A stretch of DNA of 64,000 nucleotides from Chanodichthys erythropterus. Taxonomy: Eukaryota; Chordata; Actinopteri; Cypriniformes; Xenocyprididae. The translations under genes were made by a program, and so were the position numbers. Position 1 is the stretch's first letter. Each line of letters starts with the position of its first letter. The notes beneath the pieces were generated by a model. That model was not told the origin of the DNA. It ran no database searches and was given only the letters and a program-made list of their open reading frames with translations. Below are positions 57,779 through 64,000 of this stretch, in pieces. The stretch is from assembly GCF_024489055.1 (NCBI RefSeq), contig NC_090231.1, forward strand, positions 50,224,389 through 50,288,388. Reading direction: 5' to 3'.

Positions 57779-59974
57779 TTGTTACCCAAATTGGTACCCA
57801 AATTCTCAATAAAAGAGCAGTTTCCTCTATCTCCGGGTCCGAAGAGGGCTCGGAGAGCAGTGGGAGGGCAAGAACCTCACCACTCTCATCCCCCCCTTTT
57901 CTCGCCAACGGACAGCAGCGAGCAGCAGGCAGTCAAAGCCTCGACTGCTCCCTCTGTCCACCCGTGGAAGCAGGTAAGTGTTGCACAGCACACTGTGACG
58001 CCGCGTCTGGCCGCCTCGCAGAGAGAGCCCCCCGGGCCGCGTCCCTGCGTTCCACCTCGCTGCCCCGCTGCGGGTGCGCCTGTGGTTCCTCTGGTCCCGC
58101 TGGTACGGTCTCTGGGGGCCTGGTTAGCGCTCACCAGTCCGTCCCGCTGGCTCATTCGGACCATCAGGCTCGGCTATGCGATTCAGTTCGCCCGGCGTCC
58201 CCCCAGGTTCAGGGGTGTCCACTTCACTGTAGTGAAAGATGTCGATGCCCCTGTCTTGCGTGCGGAGATCGCAGTCCTACTGGCGAAGGATGCGATAGAG
58301 CCGGTCCCTCCAGCCGATATGAGGTCAGGGTTCTACAGTCCCTACTTCATTGTACCCAAGAAAAGCGGCGGGTTACGACCGATCCTGGATCTGCGCGTCT
58401 TGAATCGGAGCCTTCACAAGCTACCGTTCAAGATGCTCACGCAGAAACGCATTTTCGAATGCGTCCGTCCCCGGGATTGGTTTGCAGCGATCGACCTGAA
58501 GGACGCGTACTTTCATGTCTCGATCCTTCCGCGACACAGGCCTTTCCTGCGGTTCGCGTTCGAAGGTCGGGCATATCAGTACAGAGTCCTACCCTTCGGG
58601 CTGGCCCTGTCTCCCCGCGTCTTCACGAAGGTCGTGGAGGGAGCCCTTGTTCCCATGAGAGAACAGGGTGTTCGCATTCTCAACTATCTCGACGACTGGC
58701 TCATTTTAGCACAGTCCCGGGATCAGTTGTGCGAACACAGGGATTTGGTGCTCAGACACCTCAGCCAGTTGGGGCTTCAGGTCAACTGGGAAAAGAGCAA
58801 ACTCGCCCCGGTGCAGAGGATCTCTTTTCTCGGTATGGAGTTGGATTCGGTCGAGCAGATAGCACGCCTCACAGAGGAACGTGCTCGGTCAGTGTTGAAC
58901 TGCCTGAATACGTTCAACGGCAGGACAGCGGTCCCACTGAAGTTCTTTCAGAGGCTCCTGGGGCATATGGCGGCTGCTGCGGCTGTAACACCGCTCGGTC
59001 TGCTTCATATGAGACCGCTTCAGCACTGGCTTCACGGCCGAGTCCCGAGATGGGCGTGGCAGCGCGGCACGTTCTGGGTGTCAATCACTCAGGAGTGCCG
59101 CCGAACCTTCAGTCCGTGGTCGGACCCCTTGTTTCTTCGGGCAGGAGTGCCCTTAGAACAGGTGTCCCGGCATGGTGTGGTGTTCACAGATGCTTCTGCC
59201 ACCGGCTGGGGTGCCACGTACAACGGGCATGCAGTGTCAGGGGTTTGGACGGGACCCCATCTGCATTGGCACATCAAATGCCTCGAGTTGCTGGCAGTAC
59301 GCCTTGCTCTGAGCCGCCTCAAAGGCCTGCTACGGGGCAAGCATGTACTGGTCCGTACGGACAACACTGCGACCGTTGCGTACATCAACCATCAAGGTGG
59401 TCTACGCTCCCGTCGCATGTCGCAACTCGCCCGCCATCTCCTCCTGTGGAGTCGGAAGTTTCTGAGGTCGCTTCGCGCCATTCATGTCCCCGGTGTGCTC
59501 AACCGTGTGGCCGACGAGCTATCACGAGCTGCGCTGCCAGGAGAATGGCGACTCCACCCCCAGTTGGTTCAGCTGATCTGGAGAGAGTTCGGAGAGGCTC
59601 AGGTAGACCTGTTTGCCTCTCCAGAAACCTCCCACTGCCAGTTGTTTTACTCTCTGACCGGGGGAACACTCGGGACAGACGCACTGGCACACAGCTGGCC
59701 CCGGGGCCTGCGCAAATATGCGTTTCCCCCAGTGAGCCTACTTGCACAGACTCTGTGCAAAGTCAGGGAGGACGAGGAGCAGGTCTTGCTGATTGCGCCT
59801 TACTGGCCCAACCGGACCTGGTTCCCAGAACTCTCACTCCTCGCGACAGCCCCTCCCTGGCCCATTCCTCTGAGGAACGACCTTCTTTCTCAGAGACGGG
59901 GCACTCTTTGGCAACCGCGTCCAGACCTTTGGAAACTCCATGTCTGGTCCCTGGACGGGACGCGGAGGTTCTAG
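57779..59974 (+). CDS. DIRS-B reverse transcriptase / RNase H / methyltransferase-like protein
   Basis: 731 codons, uninterrupted. Reverse transcriptase: YFIVPKKSGGLRPILDLRVL, WFAAIDLKDAYFHV with a catalytic Asp, and NYLDDWLIL (YLDD at residues 303-306), so the active site is intact. Thumb/connection follows (LLGHMAAAAAVTPLGLLHMR). RNase H about 465-590: FTDASATGWGA, CLELLAV, VRTDNTATVAYINHQGG, VADELSR, with all acidic residues. Residues about 610-690 (VDLFASPETSHCQLFYSL, YAFPPVSLL, LIAPYWPNRTWFPEL) match in layout the Dam-like methyltransferase segment reported for DIRS elements, with FPP in place of the catalytic NPPY-type motif. It overlaps the recombinase by about 40 nt or more. The start at 57779 is the first ATG; the first ~100 residues are low complexity. 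Confidence 0.92.
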   Translation: MLPKLVPKFSIKEQFPLSPGPKRARRAVGGQEPHHSHPPLFSPTDSSEQQAVKASTAPSVHPWKQVSVAQHTVTPRLAASQREPPGPRPCVPPRCPAAGAPVVPLVPLVRSLGAWLALTSPSRWLIRTIRLGYAIQFARRPPRFRGVHFTVVKDVDAPVLRAEIAVLLAKDAIEPVPPADMRSGFYSPYFIVPKKSGGLRPILDLRVLNRSLHKLPFKMLTQKRIFECVRPRDWFAAIDLKDAYFHVSILPRHRPFLRFAFEGRAYQYRVLPFGLALSPRVFTKVVEGALVPMREQGVRILNYLDDWLILAQSRDQLCEHRDLVLRHLSQLGLQVNWEKSKLAPVQRISFLGMELDSVEQIARLTEERARSVLNCLNTFNGRTAVPLKFFQRLLGHMAAAAAVTPLGLLHMRPLQHWLHGRVPRWAWQRGTFWVSITQECRRTFSPWSDPLFLRAGVPLEQVSRHGVVFTDASATGWGATYNGHAVSGVWTGPHLHWHIKCLELLAVRLALSRLKGLLRGKHVLVRTDNTATVAYINHQGGLRSRRMSQLARHLLLWSRKFLRSLRAIHVPGVLNRVADELSRAALPGEWRLHPQLVQLIWREFGEAQVDLFASPETSHCQLFYSLTGGTLGTDALAHSWPRGLRKYAFPPVSLLAQTLCKVREDEEQVLLIAPYWPNRTWFPELSLLATAPPWPIPLRNDLLSQRRGTLWQPRPDLWKLHVWSLDGTRRF

Positions 59975-60993
59975 GTGACTTACCCCCCGAGGTACTTAAC
60001 ACCATCACTTCGGCTCGCGCACTGTCTACGAGACGTGCTTACGCCTCGAAGTGGAACCTGTTCGTCGAGTGGTGCTCTTCTCGCCGGGAAGACCCCCGAA
60101 GATGCTCGATCGGTGTCGTGCTTTCCTTCTTGCAGCAGGGGTTGGAGCGTAGGCTGTCCCCCTCCACCCTCAAAGTCCATTCTGCTGCTATCTCCGCTTG
60201 CCACGACCACATAGATGGCAAATCTGTTGGTCAGCACGACCTGGTCGTCAGGTTCCTTAGGGGGGCGAGACGGTTAAATCCTCCTCGTCCCCCCTCCATA
60301 CCCTCTTGGGACCTTACTCTGGTGCTCAGAGCACTTCAGATTGCTCCCTTTGAGCCTTTGCTGTCAGCAGACTTAAAGATTCTGTCTATGAAGACTTTGC
60401 TGCTGGTGGCATTGGCCTCTGTCAAGAGGGTAGGGGACCTGCAGTCATTTTCGGTCGACGAATCGTGCCTACAGTTCGGGCCGGGTGATAGCCATGTGGT
60501 ACTAAGACCCCGGCCTGGCTATGTGCCCAAGGTTCCTACCACTCCCTTCAGGGACCAGGTAGTGAGCCTGCAAGCGCTGCCCTCGGAGGAGGCAGACCCA
60601 GCCCTGGCTTTGCTCTGTCCAGTTCGCGCCTTGCAACTGTACATAGACAGAACTCGAAGCTTCAGGACCTCAGACCAGTTCTTTGTCCGTTACGGAGGCC
60701 AGCAGAAGGGAAAGGCTGTCTCCAAGCAGAGGATGGCCCACTGGATAGTGGATGCCATCGCCCTGGCTTACCAAGCTCAGGGCATGCCCTGCCCGCTCAG
60801 GTTGCATGCTCACTCCACGAGAGGTGTGGCATCCTCCTGGGCGCTGGCTCGTGGCGCCTCGCTAACAGACATTTGTAGAGCTGCGGGCTGGGCGACACCT
60901 AACACGTTCGCTAGATACTATAGCCTTCGTGTCGAGCCGGTCTCCTCCCGTGTTCTCGCCTCAGGTCAGAGGCACGGAGAGGCCCCGGCTTAG
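59926..60993 (+). CDS. DIRS-B tyrosine recombinase
   Basis: Frame +1 relative to RT is open from 57586 to the stop at 60993. The recombinase-like part starts about 59926 (VLGDLPPEVLNTITSARALS). It has an N-terminal core-binding part (STRRAYASKWNLFVEWC, LSPSTLKVHSAAISA) and a catalytic part with ASVKRVGDLQSF (first Arg), HAHSTRGVASSWAL (HxxR) and FARYYSLRV (Tyr). The R-H-R-Y set appears complete, so it may be active. It integrates circular DIRS DNA without the staggered cut of a DDE integrase. The true start codon is unclear; expression may need an overlapping start, splicing or frameshifting. Confidence 0.9.
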   Translation, partial: PLETPCLVPGRDAEVLGDLPPEVLNTITSARALSTRRAYASKWNLFVEWCSSRREDPRRCSIGVVLSFLQQGLERRLSPSTLKVHSAAISACHDHIDGKSVGQHDLVVRFLRGARRLNPPRPPSIPSWDLTLVLRALQIAPFEPLLSADLKILSMKTLLLVALASVKRVGDLQSFSVDESCLQFGPGDSHVVLRPRPGYVPKVPTTPFRDQVVSLQALPSEEADPALALLCPVRALQLYIDRTRSFRTSDQFFVRYGGQQKGKAVSKQRMAHWIVDAIALAYQAQGMPCPLRLHAHSTRGVASSWALARGASLTDICRAAGWATPNTFARYYSLRVEPVSSRVLASGQRHGEAPA

Positions 60994-61540
60994 TGTCGGC
61001 TTGCTGCGCTACATGCGCGTTCTATTCTCCAGAGAGTCCCTACGGGCAGACCCTGTTGAGTCCTCCGGTTACCCTTCGGCAGCCGACGTGGCGGAGCGTC
61101 TGGCGCCAGGCCTATACTCCGTTGTATCCTTGAGAACCGGATTTAGGCTGGGTTCCATATGTGTGACCCTACGGGGATCCCATATGGCTTTTTCCACGGC
61201 TGCTCTTAAACGAAGCCCGTGTCTTTCCCTCTGGGAGAACCCATCTCTATCGAGTTGGAGTCACCCCAGTTCTTCCATATGTAGCACAGCCCTACAGGGT
61301 TAGTCCATATGTACTTCTCCACATAACTCCTTCGGGGAAGGATGTGGCTTCCGCAGCGTTCCTTCAAACGAAGGTTACGCTTTCCCAGCGTTATCCAATA
61401 GTCTCACTGAATGGGTTTTGGAACAACAGTGATCGACCCTCTCTGTGTGTTAGCCCTGTCCCACCATCCGCAGGCAAGGGGGTTCAGGTGGCTTACAACA
61501 GAGCGCTGGAGGAGGGCAGCTCCTGTGGCGCTTTGGTAGG

Positions 61541-61652
61541 GATTCCTATTCGTCGGTCTGTCCGACGTACGTCGAACGTGACCGACTGAATGGGAACGTC
61601 TCGGTTACAAAGGTAACCCTCGTTCCCTGAAGGAGGGAACGGAGACGTACGT
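61541..61652. repeat. DIRS-B internal complementary region
   Basis: The left half (to AAC 61595-61597) is the exact complement of the first ~55 nt of the element. The right half is the exact complement of the last ~55 nt. Together they equal the junction of a circularised element, as required by the DIRS replication model. Confidence 0.95.
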
Positions 61653-61699
61653 CCCGTCGCCACAGTTGTTGTCCTGCTGTGCTGCCGCCTGCTTGGTTC

Positions 61700-61928
61700 G
61701 GCTCCTCAGCGAAAACCTGAAGATGCAACGCACCTGCTGCTCATTATATACCCGCGCTGCGAGGTGAGCAGCTGATGCAGATGATTGCATGCCAATGTGC
61801 ATTGGCTCGTTTACTTACACTCGAAGTAGATTGGCTTCTCTGGCGAGATTCCTATTCGTCGGTCTGTCCGACGTACGTCTCCGTTCCCTCCTTCAGGGAA
61901 CGAGGGTTACCTTTGTAACCGAGACGTT
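61700..61928. repeat. DIRS-B right inverted terminal repeat and end
   Basis: Inverted copy of the left terminal repeat, extended by a unique tail CCGTTCCCTCCTTCAGGGAA and ending GAGAC-GTT. The tail itself is partly self-complementary (GGTTACCTTTGTAACC). Confidence 0.9.
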
Positions 61929-62285
61929 TTAACATATAATTTAAACATATATTTTAACTTCATAAGTTTCAAAATTAAAATTAAAATGTATTTCAGAAAT
62001 GATTATATATGTTTAACATGTTCAAGCAAAAATTGTAGCAAAATTATCAAATGTTTGAATGATTGAATGATTTAAATGTTACTTTTCTGCATTTTCATTA
62101 AATGTTCCTCAATGAATGTAGCAAAATTCAATGTGGATTTGAAAATGCATTCCAAGCCAATCAATACTGGCAGATGAAGTAGAGCAAGAACAGAGAAATA
62201 TCAGTGTTCCTGTAGATTATTTGCGTACTTCAGTGATAGAACCAGTACGTTATTAGAAGTATATATAGTTATATATAAGCACATA

Positions 62286-63221
62286 CAGTACAGTCCAAAA
62301 GTTTGGAACCACTAAGATTTTTAATGTTTTTAAAAGAAGTTTCATTTGCTCAACAAGGCTACATTTATTTAATTAAAAACACAGTAAAAAAAAAAGTAAT
62401 ATTGTGAAATATTATTACAATTTAAAATAACTGTGTACTATTTAAATATATTTGACAAAGTAATTTATTCCTGTGATGCAAAGCTGAATTTTTAGCATCG
62501 TTACTCCAGTCTTCAGTGTCACATGATCCTTCAGAAATCATTCTAATATGCTGATCTGCTGCTCAATAAACATTTATGATTATTTTCAATGATGAAAACA
62601 GTTGTGTACTTTTTTTCAGGATTCCTTGATGAATAGAAAGTTCAAAAGAACAGCAATTATCTGAAATACAAAGCTTCTGTAGCATTATACACTACCTTTC
62701 AAAAGTTTGGGGTCAGTAAGAATTTTTATTTTTATTTTTTTGAAAAGAAATTAAAGAAATTAATACTTTTATTCAGCAAGGATGCATTAAATCAATCAAA
62801 AGTGGTAGTAAAGACATTTATAATGTTACAAAAGATTAGATTTCAGATAAACACTGTTCTTTTGAACTTTCTATTCATCAAATAATCCTGAAAAAAATAT
62901 TGTACACAAATATTTTGTACAATTGTACACATTAAATGTTTCTTGAGCAGCAGATCAGCATATTAGAATGATTTCTGAAGGATCATGTGACACTGAAGAC
63001 TGGAGTAATGATGCTGAAAATTCAGCTTTGCCATCACAGGAATAAATTACTTTGTGAAATATATTCAAATAGAAAACAGTTATTTTAAATTGTAATAATA
63101 TTTCACAATATTACTGTTTTTACTGTATTTTTAATTAAATAAATGTAGCCTTGGTGAGCAGACGAAACTTCTTTTAAAAACATTAAAAATCTTAGTGGTT
63201 CCAAACTTTTGGACTGTACTG
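62286..63221. mobile_element. TA-flanked palindromic element (CAGTACAGTCCAAAAG family)
   Basis: Inverted termini CAGTACAGTCCAAAAGTTTG (62286) and its complement (to 63221), flanked by TA. Arms of 300-400 bp are near-complementary. A subterminal GACCCCAAACTTTTG-type motif lies near 62696-62712. No ORF. A Tc1/mariner-type MITE is likely. The same family is split by the LTR element at 6721-9310. Confidence 0.8.
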
Positions 63222-63742
63222 TATATGGTTAGGGCATCTCGCAGAGAAATATTGGATGAATAATTGGATGATTTGTCCATATAAGGGATTTCCTGGAACA
63301 TAGGTTTTATGACCTCTATGAGTCTCGCTTGTAGACTTTCTGAATGAGGGCGCCCTCCGGTTACGAGTAGGAATGAAATAGACATAACAAATGTGTACTC
63401 AATAATACTTATAACATCCTATTTTGGATAAAAATAAGAAATATGATACTTCTCTCTAAAGAAATTTGAAGTAAACATTTGTGAATCCATAGGATTTCTT
63501 TTTCCAGTGTAGAGAAGTTTTTTTTTTCTCTCTCTCTCTATCGGTGGATGCATAAGATTTCCTGGCACATATTAAGAAATTACCTTCACAGATTTTATCA
63601 TAAGAATTTAATATTTTTTATATATATAATAATAAAACTTTCTAATGATTTATAGGAAAATGAAGCAGTGTTTTCAAGTGCTTAACCAAAATGGATGGAT
63701 GTTGTTTGCATTGTGATTAGTGATATTGGGCTGTATAAACAA

Positions 63743-64000
63743 AATTAACTTAGGGCCCTATTTTAACGATCTAAACGCAAAGTGTAAAGCGCACAGCGCA
63801 GGTGCACTCAGGGCGTGTCCAAATCCACTTTTGCTATTTTAACGATGGAAAAACGGTCCGTGCGCCGGGGCGCATTTTTGAAATGGGTTGTCCCTATTCT
63901 CTTAATGAGTAATGGGCGTAACGTTCAATAAACCAATCAGAGTGTCATCTCCCATTCCCTTTATGAGCGAGATGCGCTCGCGCCATGGTGGATTGCTATT
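63743..64000 (+). repeat. GGGCCCTATTTTAACGATCTAAACGCA-type element, cut by window end
   Basis: Starts TAGGGCCCTATTTTAACGAT and contains GCGCACAGCGCAGG words typical of a common fish non-autonomous DNA transposon end. The right part is outside the window. Confidence 0.5.

Larger units (their letters stand above)
55626..61928 (+). mobile_element. Full-length DIRS-type retrotransposon (copy B)
   Basis: 6.3-kb + strand element. It begins GTT-CCCATTCAGTCGG (55626) and ends GTAACCGAGAC-GTT (61928). Inverted terminal repeats of about 180 bp (55653-55830 against 61700-61880) and an internal complementary region (61541-61652) are present. Gene order: Gag, RT/RNase H/methyltransferase-like, tyrosine recombinase. 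There is no DDE integrase or protease and no target duplication beyond the shared GTT, the defining DIRS features. Two one-base losses break Gag; RT and recombinase are open. Confidence 0.95.

Noticed and set aside
57586..59925. First ~780 residues of the long recombinase frame as a protein
   Set aside because: Overlaps RT in another phase and reads as low-complexity Arg/Ser/Pro-rich sequence; kept as a question, not annotated as a domain.

Overview
This is vertebrate genomic DNA, most likely from a cyprinid (carp- or minnow-like) teleost. I infer this from the density of fish repeat families: TTAA-flanked foldbacks, Tc1-like copies, hAT and TA-flanked MITEs, DIRS retrotransposons, and long (CA)n, (TA)n and (CTTT)n tracts. 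I saw no bacterial genes, rRNA, tRNA or CRISPR. Host coding sequence is under 1 kb; nearly all the rest is intron, UTR, intergenic DNA and transposable elements.

Host genes. On the + strand at 4964-13634 lie the last four coding exons of a SIPA1-like RapGAP gene, probably sipa1l2. They join in frame, encode the C-terminal coiled coil, and are followed by a probable long 3' UTR to about 18.28 kb. A second + strand gene begins in a CpG-rich region. Exon 1 (26968-27076) encodes a short basic tail and one membrane helix. Exon 2 (34920-35012) continues in the same phase. It looks like a type II (Golgi-type) membrane protein that I cannot name, and I found no convincing further exon.

Mobile DNA. 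The main content is four copies of DIRS-type tyrosine-recombinase retrotransposons. Copy B (55626-61928, +) is structurally complete: Gag, RT/RNase H, recombinase, inverted terminal repeats and an internal complementary region that exactly matches the junction of its own two ends. Copy A (43899-47624, -) has lost most of its RT. Copies C (about 1-2105, -) and D (36513-about 38575, -) are decayed. Other elements are two Tc1-like transposons (18845-20415, 30039-31423), a short LTR element (7028-9247), an odd head-to-head LTR structure (32257-33357), a solo LTR with a perfect 5-bp duplication (53857-54162), a piggyBac-like MITE, many TTAA-flanked foldbacks, hAT MITEs and a LINE remnant.

Layout. 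0-2.1 kb: DIRS-C. 2.6-3.6 kb: TTAA element. 5-13.6 kb: sipa1l exons with TE-filled introns. 13.6-18.3 kb: 3' UTR and repeats. 18.8-26.4 kb: Tc1 and nested MITEs. 26.5-35 kb: second gene start with a TE-filled intron. 35-64 kb: a transposon-rich stretch (DIRS-D, nested DIRS-A, DIRS-B), possibly intronic. The most notable material is the exact DIRS circle-junction signature, the collapse of DIRS-A into one frame, and the inverted LTR structure carrying an apparent poly(A) tract.
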